This document shows, piece after piece, positions 11,850 through 21,978 of a stretch of DNA of 64,000 nucleotides; within the stretch, counting starts at the first letter, position 1; each line of letters begins with the position of its first letter. The position numbers were made by a program, and so were the translations under genes. The stretch spans positions 2,046,001-2,110,000 of the forward strand of contig OZ345357.1 of the NCBI GenBank assembly GCA_977006965.1, read 5' to 3'. Origin of the DNA: Phymatolithon calcareum (lineage: Eukaryota; Rhodophyta; Florideophyceae; Hapalidiales). The notes beneath the pieces are model-generated. The model was not told where the DNA came from. It did no database searches and worked only from the letters and a program-made list of their open reading frames with translations.

Positions 11850-12800
11850 GATCCTTGATGTCTGGGCCTAAAAAGAAAAAACATCTCCGTGCCGGAGTAT
11901 CTTCGCGCACCATTGAGCAGTTCCCACATGAAGAAGAGAACATCACTTCCTTCAAGTTGGTTGTACCAGCAGATCTTCATCGCGCGGTTGAGTTCTACAC
12001 GGGTGTCATTAACGAGTGGCGGAAATGTTGCAAGACGGCGTGCCCAGCGTGCAGGCACTCCCGATTCGCGCTGCAGATTACGTATGCTCCCATTGAAGAG
12101 GAGTACAGTTGCTACAATCAAGCTAGGTAGTTTGTTTCAATATGACAGGGAGAGCGTTCCCCTGGACCTGCAGCGCACCGAAGAGTCGTACTTTGGTGAA
12201 ATCAACGAATGTACAGAGGAAAGTACAGTTTACGGCATGGGATATTGTCGAAAAAGAGATGTGCATCTCCTGTGTATTAGTGCGTTAATGAGGCTGACAG
12301 CCTTGCTTAAAAGCAGTTGAATGAATTTTATTTCCCACCGACGCTATTGAAGAAGGAGAAGACCCTGACGCCATGCTTCCCTTGGAAATTTGCTACTTTA
12401 CAGTAACATAGATGTACAAGCTGATCCTGGTCGCGCCTTTGAGCTGTTTAACCTCTTGATTGAAAAGCAACGAAATCTCTATGTTATGATCAGCGTCAGA
12501 AACATGTTACGAGATGGTTGAGCGGGAATTGCAGCAGACTCATCTTTTGCCGTTCAGTTTTACACTCGTTCGATCGAAGAGGGTGGTGTTGTGTGCGGCA
12601 TGGTGGAACTGTTTCCCTTCTCGATATTGATGTCACCTACTGTGGGAAGCACGATATGCTTTGCATCCCAAAATGCACTGGATTGCAAAGCGAAAGAGTT
12701 GTGTCGATGTGATACTCTCATAGATTATTTCTCTTCTGTTGTTCAGGAATTTGGGCTTCATTGTCTTCCTCCTCGTCCGCCACACTGTTCTTCGAACAAG
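11850..12800 (+). pseudogene. Sel1-like repeat protein remnant (unit B/C junction)
   Basis: Same remnant as at 5,740-6,690, carried by the tandem duplication. It has the same disabling changes plus a few substitutions (VVPADLHRAVEFY instead of VVQADLHRAVEFY; INEW instead of IDEW). Shared lesions show it was dead before the array formed. Confidence 0.65.
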
Positions 12801-13098
12801 ATTCCTCCGTACCTATTTTGCAAGGCAAGAACAATAGGAATTAGAGTTCTATTTAGCCTCCCGTTGCGTAGCTAGCCATATTTACAATAAACTGTAATAC
12901 CTCGACTATACGCACGGGAAATTTGAAACAAACGAGGCTGTCGTAACTGTTAAACAGCATAAATATATTTGCGGATATGCAATCCGAAAATTACGCCTAA
13001 ACTTGGCTAATATTAAGTACAATTAAATTATGCCAAAAATCAAATTAAAATAATTTTAAAACTAAAGTTATGGTACTGCGCGAGCGAGCGAGCCCACC
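12237..13098. repeat. Partial tandem unit C
   Basis: Third copy, near-identical to the first ~860 bases of unit A, then breaking off inside the GC-rich loop of the inverted repeat (838-862 in unit A). Downstream (13,100-13,440) a clearly more diverged version of the next ~350 bp of the unit continues, with one minisatellite copy instead of three. At several sites (for example the bases matching 152, 214, 316 and 380 of unit A) unit C agrees with A and not with B. Confidence 0.9.
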
Positions 13099-13440
13099 AA
13101 TGGTATTATACAGAGATGTTGAGTTATGACACCCAGGTTTCTAAAAATTTAATTGGACGAGATTATCGAAATGATTGGACCACAATATCGTTTTCTGTGA
13201 TTTCATTGGACCTCTCAGAGATTAAAATTTGTAGATTTTGCAACTTAAAATAATTGAAAAATTTTTGTGTTCGCCAATATTTTGGCCATTGAAAAGTTGG
13301 ACGTTTCAAAAATTCTGCAGATTGCCGCCTTCTTTGAGACTTTCAAAGAGGCGTTTTGACCCGCCTCCCTGACTTATATTCCAAGAAAATTTGCAGATTT
13401 CGCATATTGAATTGATCTCCCACTCCACGAGCACCGCCAG
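13099..13440. repeat. Diverged continuation of the 6.1-kb unit
   Basis: This aligns to about 890-1,310 of unit A, including the AATTGGACGAGATTAT box, the CCTCTCAGAG end of the minisatellite and the block near 1,300 ending in CCACTCCACGAG. It has many substitutions and one minisatellite copy. It is therefore an older relative of the array, and it marks where the recent, homogeneous repeats stop. Confidence 0.75.
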
Positions 13441-13675
13441 CTAGCCAATGTTAGCAAGAGTACATAGTGTTACAGCACGAAGAGCCTATCCGATGCTAAG
13501 TGTGACGGAGGAGAAGGAGTGCCAATAACGACACCTCATGGAGTGGATCTTTAATCTAATGCCATGGAGGGGTGCAACGATATGGGTGCCATGATGAGGG
13601 CGCTTATGTGGTTGCAGTAAGCAGCTTTGCAATAGTGACGTCGAAGGATTATTGGAAGCTCCGTTTCGTGCTGTA

Positions 13676-13768
13676 GTGCTCTATATTCTTGCCGTTGAGG
13701 AACGCAGGTATGTGCGTGCCCTGGGCAACTTGGGGAGCCTGCTCAAACATGACGTAGACTATGTTCCG
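13676..13768 (+). pseudogene. Isolated Sel1-like repeat fragment
   Basis: Translation gives VLYILAVEERRYVRALGNLG then SLLKHDVDY, a near-perfect single Sel1 repeat (LY..A.e.....A..nLG.ll). Frames before and after are closed. Fragment only. Confidence 0.55.
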
Positions 13769-13839
13769 GCGGATCTATCTTGAGCCGTATAACTGTTTTT
13801 CTTTCCCGATGAAGAGATTGGTAACGTAGTCGCGAGTAT

Positions 13840-14440
13840 GAAGACTTGTGCTCTTCTTCCACAGTGGGGAGATGGCGTGCAGGGACGTAAATGCGACAAG
13901 ACGTTTTTCCTGTCGGCGGCATCTGAAACTCCATTTCTGCTGTTGCCCTCACTAACGCAGAGGTTGTGAACGTCATTTTTGAAGAATTTTGAGGAGAAAC
14001 GAAGCTATGCCAATGTGCATGCAATTAAATTTCTTCAATCTCTCATATACTATAGTCTTCGAACTTTGCCACAGACCGATGTTCTCCGTTGTGGATGAAA
14101 CCGTAGATTTGAAGTGATATCGTTTAGTAGAACAGAGAATAGGCTCATATAATGTGGTGCAAAACGCGCACCCAGCTGGTCCTCCTCGTGCAGATCAGCG
14201 CTATACGCGTAGCGTGTGGGAGGGCGGACTAGACTAATGAGGCTGGCACCATTGCTCAAGCATGCGGTCTAGAATGTTCCAGCATATCGCCTTCGTGCCT
14301 TCAAGCTAAGCACAGAAGCAATTGAAAAGGGTGCAATTATGTGAGGCGTTTTTCAAATTGGCAATTTTGCTGTGTAACGAAGGATGAGTACCACGAAACG
14401 CGCCTTATATAGTGGATGCAAGGATACAAGAATGTGGGGT
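13840..14440. repeat. Segmental duplication, copy 1
   Basis: Diverged direct copy of 15,730-16,430. Shared landmarks include CTTGTGCTCTTCTTCCA, CATGCGGTCTAGAATGT and TGTGGATGAAACCGTAGATT. Substitutions are frequent, so the duplication is much older than the 6.1-kb array. Confidence 0.8.
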
Positions 14441-14613
14441 TTTGCACACAGAAACACTCATGGGACCGCAAGGGAGATGTGCTTCAGCCGCTAAGCCCTT
14501 GCAGCTTCGATAATCTACTCATATCCGTGTGACGCGGGTTAATGTCTTAGCCCTAGCTGCAAAACCGTTCGCCGGAAAATGGTGGAGGGAAGAGCTTCGG
14601 GTCCATTTGTCAG

Positions 14614-14770
14614 ATGCAAGGATGTGGGTGCCATAACGTAGGTACATATTTAGTTGCAGTAAGCAGTTTAGCAAATTTCCTGAGTAGTGGAATCGAAAGA
14701 TTACCAGAAGACTCTCTGCGTGCTGAAGGGCTCTATATTCATGCAATCAACTTTTCCAATGTCACAGAAA
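14614..14770 (+). pseudogene. Isolated Sel1-like repeat fragment
   Basis: The frame beginning at the ATG at 14,614 reads VAVSSLANFLSSGIERLP, then LRAEGLYIHAIN. These are one and a half Sel1-type helices (A...LA..l..G...l....RA..LY..AI). The open frame continues to 14,865 but loses the repeat pattern. Another piece of the degraded SLR family in this region. Confidence 0.5.
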
Positions 14771-14879
14771 GTATAATCTTCGAACTTGATACCGTTCCTA
14801 AGAAACAGTCCATAATAATGTCAAGGATAGACTTGCACAAGTCTCTCCTTTCCGTAGCTACGTAAAACACTACACGAGT

Positions 14880-15729
14880 GATAAGAACGCTTAGCGAGCG
14901 AAAGGCACTAAATTCTTCTTTTGTACTGCACTGCTCATTGCCGTTTTGCCACGTCTACGACCAGATTTCGTTTCTAGGCCCGGTATTTTATCAAATATTG
15001 ACCATGAGACCATCGTAATTGGGGAGAGTCTCGAGACTTCTACTGAATATTACTGTTTTCTTCACCGGACCATGTTGTTGTGTTGATTCTAGCGTGGTGT
15101 AACTGCATGCCATGAAAACTCCAATTCGTTCCAGTATTTACTTCCATAATTTTAGTTCCAGCTTCCTCAGAATTGCAAACTGGAATTCATGCACGTACTT
15201 TTGTGGCAGTACGAGCAATACCTCTCCTCTTGACCATCTTATCCCGTGAGCCACCCAAACCGGACCTCTATGTGTGGAGCGACTTCGAATGAATGTATAC
15301 GGGTTCAATATTGGCTCTGTGACACGTCAAAGCGTTCCAAAGGGAAAGAGGAGAGAGATTGACCTGAGCACAACACAATTGGATTGCTGGAGCGCAGCGC
15401 ATACACGGCAAAAGTAGACGCTAGTTCACCGTGCGGGTTCCTACGATGCGCCGACGGTGCTGCCTTTATTATTCTATAAGTAAAGGAACTGCAGCAGTAC
15501 GAGAGTATACCCAGGCATTAGAGAGGGTGCCATGGATGCGGCTCCACGCCCTTGAATGATCGGACAAACGAGTGCTCGCAGTTTTTGACAAATTCCAAGC
15601 GGATGTAAGTAAATCCACAAGACTGATTCCGAACGGCTTAGGGAAGTGACACCGACAGTCCGGTCGCCACGCACGCACCCGTCAGCGCAAGCAAGGGGTT
15701 AGGACCCGTTCGAAACGAGGACTGCGGAG
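14880..15729. other. No recognisable gene
   Basis: Only short open stretches on either strand, none with a family pattern or plausible codon structure. Confidence 0.5.
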
Positions 15730-16430
15730 CATAGTGGACAGTATGAGCCTTGTGCTCTTCTTCCAGATGGGGAAGATAGCGTGCAAGGACGCATATTTTT
15801 TTTGCAACTGTTTAATTGTTTATTTGAAAGCCCTCATTAACACTCCTAAGACTGTACGAGAGCAGATTTTCGTAACTTGTTCATTCTAGTATATCACGTG
15901 GTCCCTATTACAGGGACTCATCGTTCATACGTATGCTCTCCATGTGGCGCTCTGCTGCCGTTCCGAATGCAGCAAGGACGCATCTGCGACAAGACGATTT
16001 TCTGTCCGCGGCATTTGAAAATCTATTTACGCTGTTGTGCTAACGAACACAGAGGTTGTGAACGTCCTGGTTGAAGAATTGAGTGAAGAAACGAAGCTCT
16101 GCCAATTTGCATGCATTTAACTTTCTTCAATCTCACATATACTCTAGTCTTCGACTTTGCCAAGACGAGATGTTCTCCATTGTGGATGAAACCGTAGATT
16201 TGAAGAGATATCGATTAGTCGAATAGGGAATGGACCCATACACGCGTGCTATAATGTGGTGCAGAAGGCGCACGCAGCTGATCCTCCTGGTGCTTTTCAG
16301 CGTTATACGCGTGGCGTGCGGGAGGGCGGATTGGTCTAATCAGACTGGCACTCTTTCTCAAGCATGCGGTCTAGAATGTACCAGGACATCCACTTTGTGC
16401 CTTCGAGCTATGCTTACGAGCAATTGACGA
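15730..16430. repeat. Segmental duplication, copy 2 (interrupted)
   Basis: Counterpart of 13,840-14,440. It is split by a 177-bp insertion plus a duplicated 12-bp target at 15,795-15,983; removing that restores collinearity with copy 1. No intact gene in either copy. Confidence 0.8.
15783..15983 (-). mobile_element. 5'-truncated retro-insertion with 12-bp TSD
   Basis: GCAAGGACGCAT occurs at 15,783-15,794 and again at 15,972-15,983. The segment between begins with a T run followed by TTTATTTGAAAGCCC, which on the minus strand is a GGGCTTTCAAATAAA tail ending in poly(A). That resembles the 3' end of the retrotransposon tails at 17,320 and 61,170. The empty site is preserved in the sister duplication (13,890 region). 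This is the classic product of target-primed reverse transcription. Confidence 0.8.
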
Positions 16431-17154
16431 TTGTGAAAATATGTGAGGACAGATTTAATTTGGCAATTTGCTCTGAGACGGTGTAGGAGTGCCAATAAAC
16501 GCGACTTATACAGTGGATCTTTATTTTAATGCCATGGAAGGATGCAAGAATGTTAATTTTTTGGTCTCAGAAACACTCATGGTAAGCACCGCTCAAAACG
16601 TCTAGCAAAACAGCAACGCAATCCTAATTTATTGTCGAAGCGTGTGCCGAGTGCGTTCGTTAGTTGGTTCGAATGGGACGTCGGATTGGAATATCGGTCG
16701 AATGTGAGAGTGTGCTCATTGCTTACGAGATGTTGCGGCGCTGTTTGTCGCCCTGTTGTGGTCGACGCTTCGCGCGCGACCGCTGCTGCACCCCTGAAGG
16801 ATGCCGGGGCCGTTCCTCGTGTGTGGCCGGTGTGGAGTCTATTTAAACTCGGACCATGGACGAGCTGGAAGAGGGAGGGATATATCTGAGCTGGTCGGTT
16901 GTTGTGAAAAGATGCTAATCGAGCTGTCTGCTCGGTTTGGCGCAAGAGGTTGAAGTGTAAGTAAAATAGCGGCTGGTGTGCGTGGTGGAGCTTCTGCTCC
17001 TGTTTCTGATGTTATCAAGCGCTCGCGTTGTATACGCGACCTTGCAGTACTGTAGATTTTGGAACCAAATCGCCGTGCAAGTAAATGCCATAATTTTCAG
17101 AAAAAAATGGCTTGGACACATATGACACTTCGCGTGGACAATGAGCATCGCATG
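16431..17154. other. No recognisable gene
   Basis: Overlapping open frames of 60-122 codons on both strands near 16,577-16,945 are Arg/Ser/Thr-rich in a GC-richer patch. I see no domain and cannot choose between strands. Confidence 0.5.
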
Positions 17155-17293
17155 GGGGATATGTGTTGATTTATTTTTAAAAGCTCCCAACGCCTCTCTT
17201 CAAGAGTAAAAGAGCCGCTTTTGCACGATTTTCTAAGCTAACGTAGTTTGACTATTCAGTATATCCTTGATTCGTATTTCTCTCCCAACAAGT
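17155..17293 (-). mobile_element. 3' tail of retrotransposon family 2
   Basis: Minus strand matches the end of the element at 61.7-64 kb: its last coding codons (LLGEKYESR), the stop region, then the 3' UTR through TCAAACTACGTTAGCTTAG to GGGAGCTTTTAAAAATAAAT. Only about 140 bp survive, abutting the family-1 tail at 17,300. Confidence 0.8.
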
Positions 17294-17299
17294 TTTTTT

Positions 17300-18540
17300 C
17301 CTTTCAAGTTTATTTAAAAGCCCCACAGACTTCCGAAGATATGGGCGAGGCTTCCTCTTGTGCAGAAATCGGTGCCTTCATTTACTGAAGGTGTGTGCTT
17401 GAGCTACTTATATACCCCTAGATAAGTGAAGCTAACTGTGATGACACGCATGGTCTCACACTCGGAGTATCAGCTGATAATAATCAAGCTGATCACCTAG
17501 CAGACACAGTCTTGCTAACAGTAATAATCTTGAACGTTTACGCCTGTGGGAATCTTCCACAGGCATATTGCAGCGCGAGTTGTCTGTGCTTCACCTTGGG
17601 GAACATGAGAATTGCTGGCAATTCTCTTGTCTTGTCGTATGGTATCTTCCTTTTCCGCTTCAATTCTAGGCGGTCTCCTTCCATTCCAGAAATTTCGATC
17701 GAAGTGCTTGCGAAGACTGGTTTGTTTGGATATGCTTTACAGCTTCATCAAACGGCTCTCTGGTCCCCATCGCGGTGATATCTTTCCTCGTGTACTGCCA
17801 TTCATGGTTGTTTCTGCTTTCGGGCACTTCATTTGAATACATACATTCTTTCGCCTTGTTCCTTCTCAGCATTTTGAAGGCCAAGATTTCTCGTCCAGGT
17901 GGGGCCGTCTGGATCAGGCACAGGAGACAGAGCCTGTCCGTCCTTCCTCGGGCCAGTGGCCCGAATACTTGATTGAAGAATGTTGCTTCTACTTCCTTGA
18001 CGGCATTTTGTACGTCTTCTGTCCAGGGCGTTAAGTGCATTGCGTACTCCCAGCGTGGCTGTACTAGCGCCTTTTATATTCGAATACACTTCTGTATACT
18101 CAGCCCTTTCTTGAACACTCCCAGTGTACGCAACTCGTACACGGCCGTCTTTGCTTTCTTTAGTAGTTGCATCATTAGCGTATCTGTGACTCCTCCGAGG
18201 TCGAGGGATACTCCAAGTTATGTGACCTCAGGAACGTGTGTCAGAACCTTGTTCGCGAGCTCGAATGTCTTGCCCACGGTTTCCTCTGATTCGAGGACTT
18301 CGCTTTTCCCTTGTTTAGTGTTCCACGTCATCTCTCGCTCTTGTGCCTATTGGGTAGCTATATTCAATAGTCGTTGCAATGCAGCCGGGGATTTCGTAGA
18401 GAGAAGAACATCGTCTGCGAAGAGGACAGAAGGAACTTCAGCCCAGGTTTTTGATACCCGGCTCATTCTCTCGACGAATTCATCCATAAAGATGTTGTAG
18501 AGGCCTGGACTGAGAGGGGACCCTTCTCCCCGCCACTGCG
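17300..18540 (-). pseudogene. Antisense non-LTR reverse transcriptase pseudogene
   Basis: Minus-strand pieces align with the intact RT at 19.9-21.7 kb. At 18,540-18,350 lies GSPLSPGLYNIFMDEFVERM, then VLFADDVLLSTKSPAALQRL, with the FADD catalytic motif. At 18,040-17,670 lies MHLTPWTEDVQNAVKEVEAT, then FFNQVFGPLARGR. The middle is frameshifted. Downstream on the minus strand (17,400-17,320) is a GAGGAAGCCTCGCCC..GTGGGGCTTTT tail. The 5' half (endonuclease and the early RT motifs) is missing, and the fragment is fused directly to an SLR fragment at about 18,540. Confidence 0.85.
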
Positions 18541-18885
18541 CCACAGTAAGCCCAAATTGACCATGGCATTCGCATGTCCTCTTTCCACGCCGTCCGTGTA
18601 CAGCTTCGCTGCTCGAGGAACGTCAATCACTACATCATCACTACCTTCCTGCAGCACGTTTGCCAGCTTTACCATTGCAAGAACAACACCGCTCTCTTCC
18701 ACCGCACGAGGATACTGTTGCACTACCTGCGGAAGATTTGCCTGTACGCCTTCCCCGCCAGTTTCCGACATCACTGCTAGGTTGTACATTGCATTTCCAT
18801 ATTCGCCTTCATCAATGGCGCATGTGTACAACTCCACCGCAAGAATATAGTGCACTACATTTTTTCGATTGAAGTTTATTTTCAA
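18541..18885 (-). pseudogene. Sel1-like repeat gene fragment
   Basis: Minus-strand frame contains LAVELYTCAIDEGEYGNAMY then NLAVMSE, and further on RAAKLYTDGVERGHANAMVN then LGLLWRSGGE. These are three good Sel1 repeats. The frame then runs into the reverse-transcriptase fragment. The repeats are cleaner than those in the 6.1-kb units, so this copy decayed later or was disrupted by the retroelement. Confidence 0.7.
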
Positions 18886-18950
18886 ATAAACTTCAGTGCG
18901 TCCCAGTCTTACGAATATACGGGAAAAGCTTCTTCAGTTGCTGCCGTCCA
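18870..18950 (-). mobile_element. Retrotransposon 3' tail with 11-bp inverted repeat
   Basis: Minus strand reads GAAGAAGCTTTTCCCGTATA, TTCGTAAGACT, then AAGTTTATTTGAAAATAAAC, related to the family-1 tail at 61,123. The plus strand contains a perfect inverted repeat, TGAAGTTTATT / AATAAACTTCA (18,870-18,880 and 18,885-18,895) with loop TTCA. Confidence 0.6.
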
Positions 18951-19340
18951 GCGTGTAGACCGTGAAAGACAGGACTGTCCTGTATTTATTAATTTTGAAA
19001 AATATTTCGCCGTGCTCACAAGTCTAGATTTCGCATTTTTGAATGCAAAGTAAAAACAATTTATCGACAGAGCAAGGAACTACATCGCAAAGTTGTGTCA
19101 CGTTTGTTTGGCATCACGAAGCTTGTTTTGTAAGCATAGATGAAATGAATATGTGTGGCGCTTTGTGGGATCGTCAGCTCTTTTCACGTTTTTTATCCTA
19201 ACAATCTAAATCTGGGGCTGGCGCCAGCTTTCCAATGGCAAATGCAGTTTACGTCTGCCTCCAAAAGTAAACTTTGGGGAAGCACATTGGGGCTTGTACT
19301 AAAGTGAGATCTATGTTTATTTGCGGCCTCTGTATCGCGC
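18951..19340. other. No recognisable gene
   Basis: No supported coding sequence. The open frame that enters the retrotransposon from 19,274 starts at a TTG, and its first ~27 codons lie outside the element. Confidence 0.5.
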
Positions 19341-19355
19341 ATCTATTCTGTAGAC

Positions 19356-21729
19356 GTCAAGAGCACACAAGGGATCTGAAGCCACGAATTTCCGTCAAAC
19401 TCTGGAAGGACGACACAAAGCAAGAAGAGGTCCGGGAAATCTACGCAAGGACCATTCCAGGAATCCGCGAGGAGCTGCAAAGTTGCCGCACAAGAGAGGA
19501 TCTAGACCGACTGTACCGCAAAGTCGCGGAAACTCTATGCCATCCATGGAGACAGAAAAGAAGTACCCCGCCTCGATACAAATCTTTTTGGAATTTTGAG
19601 CTGGAACGAATGTGCAAAAGGCGCAAAAAATTGTACAAGAATGCACGAAAACTAAACACAGACGAGTCTTGGCAGCGGTACTCCAGCTGTCGAGCAGAGA
19701 TACGAAAACTCGTAAATCAAAGAAAGAGACAGCAATACCAAGAATTCCTCGATGAGTTGCAAGAAAAGGATGGTCCTAAGGCTATAGAACAAATATGTCG
19801 GATGCAGAAGTTGAGAACGAGAAGAACGTCAAGAAACAAGATGACTGGGCGCCCTCTGCAAAAAACGTTCAACGTTTTTTGCAGAGGGCGCCCAGTGTGA
19901 ACAACTTGTTCACAGCACACGTTTCAAAGACATGTCGAGACGATCGAGGTTGGCGGTCAAATCCCTCATACTTTGAGTGCCCAACTCAGATGCGCAATTT
20001 GATAAGGTCGGCCATCATCAAATCTCCAACCAAAAAAGCCCCAGGCCTAGACGAGGTGAAAGCGGAAATATTGAAAGCGGATGTGGAGGGGAGCACAGAG
20101 CTAGTGTTTGAGCTGTGGGCTGCATGCGGCAGGTGTGGAACTCTCCCCATGGCTTGGCTGAAAGCTCTGCTAGTCCCACTACACAAAAAAGGGGATCACG
20201 ATGACCCAAAAAATTTCAGACCTATATCCCTACTGAGTCAAGTCAGAAAAATCGTGGAGGCCGCAATTGATACCCTACTCCGTCAAAGGTACAAGAACCA
20301 CAACATCCAATTAGGATTCCAGAAAGGGAAGAGTACAGAGCTAGCCATCCTTCGAGCACTGGAACTGCAGAAGAGAGGGCAGAGATGTATCGCAGTATTG
20401 GATCTAAAAGCGGCGTATGACACAGTTCCAAGGAAACACCTGCAAGATCGAATGAGACTGTGTCTACCTCAGGAATTATGCGCGATGATCGAGGTTTTTT
20501 TGGTTGCTTCATGGGTATGCACAGTTGGGGATCCTCAGAAAAAGTGGTTCGTAGTCGACAGGGGAGTACCGCAAGGGTCCCCGTTGAGTCCAAGCTTGTA
20601 CAACTTGTTCATGGACGAGTTCGCCGAAAGAATTAGCCAAGTACCACGAGAAGTCGCCGACGTCGCAGGAGTACTGTTTGCGGACGATGTACTCCTCACG
20701 GCTAAATCGCCTGCTGGACTGCAAAGTCTTTTAGGCATTGCGTCAAAATGGGGAAAAGACCGGCAAATGACTTGGAACACGAACGCCGGAAAAAGTGAGG
20801 TTCTGTTGTCAGCGGACACGAGACCAGTTAACTTCAAGCTGTCAGGCAAAACACTAACGAAAGTCAAAGAAGTGTCATACCTTGGAATCTCACTGAGCAG
20901 TCAGGGGGTAACCGAGACAAGAATGCTCGAGCGCATCCGGAACGCCAAGATCGCTGTGTATCAGTTAAGACCCCTTGGTGTCTCCAGGCGCGGTATTAAC
21001 GCGCTTAAAGCTATCAAGGTATACGAGGCACTGATACAGCCAAGATGGGAGTATGCCATGCATCTAACACCTTGGACGCCGAGAATCCAGACAGCTATTG
21101 AAGAGGTAGAGAGGACCTTTTTCTCTCAAGTCCTTGGACCAATCGCGAAAAACCGGTCTGCAAGACTTCGTCTTCTCTGTCGCATCCAAGCAGCTGAAGA
21201 CAGGAGAATGGTTTTAGCGCTCAAAATGCTCGTGAGAGCCAAGACAAAAAAAGAGAGCCTACTGGCCGTGCCAAAGGATTGCAGAGACGTGGATGAATTG
21301 CAATGGGTGTGTCGGGACATGGCAGCAATGCTAAGGCATGAGCAGTTCGAGAAGGCCTTGGAGTATCTTAAGCAAGGAATGTCGGCAGGATCCCTGAAAG
21401 CATCACTCTTCAATGATGAAGGGGAGTCTTTGGAATCAAGCAGAAAGAGGAAGATACCGTACGATATAGTCGGAGCAATTCCAGTGATTTTAAGGCTTCC
21501 GAAAGTACGTCATCGTCAATTGGCGGTGAAGTGGGCGTTTGGGAGATTTCCCCCACTGAGCACGACACTACTAGAAGACAAATTTGGCGAAATCATATCA
21601 AGGCTATTGCACACGGTTGAAACGTCTTTGGCGAGATACCAGCTGACCGGAGAAGAGACCAAGAAGACCGAAGAAGCACTGGACCAGCTACTCTTCTTTA
21701 CCAGTGCCTTTTACGAGGACATGGAATAG
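19356..21729 (+). pseudogene. Reverse transcriptase, frame broken by a palindrome
   Basis: The 5' frame (19,356-19,897) encodes a Lys/Arg-rich linker with FWNFELERMCKRRKKLYK, typical of the stretch between endonuclease and RT in LINE ORF2. The RT frame runs to the stop at 21,729: FRPISLLSQVRK, QLGFQKGKSTELAI, AVLDLKAAYDTVPRK, RGVPQGSPLSP, the catalytic FADD (codons near 20,676) and SYLGISLS, then a C-terminal region without zinc knuckle. All RT motifs look intact. The two frames overlap but differ, the switch falling at the perfect palindrome 19,845-19,895. Against the sister element at 61.7 kb, residues either side align without a gap (RTRRTSRNKMTG / RAPSVNNLFTAHVSK), so one frame was ancestral and a net 38-nt gain is the simplest cause. 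Insertion is 5'-truncated, hence not autonomous. Confidence 0.85.
19845..19895. repeat. Perfect 51-nt palindrome inside the RT element
   Basis: Arms of 25 nt (19,845-19,869 and 19,871-19,895) flank a single C. The left arm begins CTGGGCGCCCTCTGC and the right arm ends GCAGAGGGCGCCCAG. No mismatch. It sits exactly where the two reading frames of the element must be joined. Confidence 0.95.
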
Positions 21730-21794
21730 AAAAACAAAGGATAAGAATTGCGAGCTCGAATCGCCGCTGAGCGCATAGAGGACTCTAAGCTTTT

Positions 21795-21815
21795 CCCACA
21801 TCCGTCCGATGTGGG
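21795..21815 (+). other. 3' UTR stem-loop of the family-1 element
   Basis: CCCACATC-CGTCC-GATGTGGG, an 8-bp perfect stem with a 5-nt loop, followed by TTTTT, about 65 bp after the RT stop. 3' stem-loops are recognised by the RT of several LINE clades; that role here is inference. Confidence 0.6.
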
Positions 21816-21978
21816 TTTTTGCAGCTAGGGGCACGATATACAAGATTGCGGAAGAAGCATATATGAATGTTATACTATGCTACAAGGCTGTAGCAACCGA
21901 AACGCATCTCCCTTACAGTCTAAAGAGTGTTACTGAGAGCGTTTAATAAATACTACTAAAAAAATCTATTCTGTAGAC

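Larger units (their letters stand above)
6129..12236. repeat. Tandem 6.1-kb unit B
   Basis: Second, complete unit, collinear with unit A. It differs mainly by substitutions and by a shorter inverted-repeat region near 6955-7000, where the GC-rich 29-nt loop of unit A is replaced by another copy of the AT-rich stem. All remnant genes carry the same stops and frameshifts as in unit A, so decay preceded amplification. Confidence 0.95.
19341..21978 (+). mobile_element. Non-LTR retrotransposon, family 1, with 15-bp TSD
   Basis: ATCTATTCTGTAGAC occurs at 19,341-19,355 and 21,964-21,978. The 2,608 bp between begin inside coding sequence and end in TTTAATAAATACTACTAAAA. The long exact TSD, A-rich 3' end and missing 5' endonuclease are those of a 5'-truncated LINE insertion. 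The coding part is a linker domain plus reverse transcriptase. A stem-loop lies in the 3' UTR. Since the TSD is still perfect, insertion is recent. Confidence 0.9.

Noticed and set aside
1-13098. rDNA repeat
   Set aside because: Unit size would suit rDNA, but no conserved rRNA stretch is seen and the unit contains protein-gene remnants.
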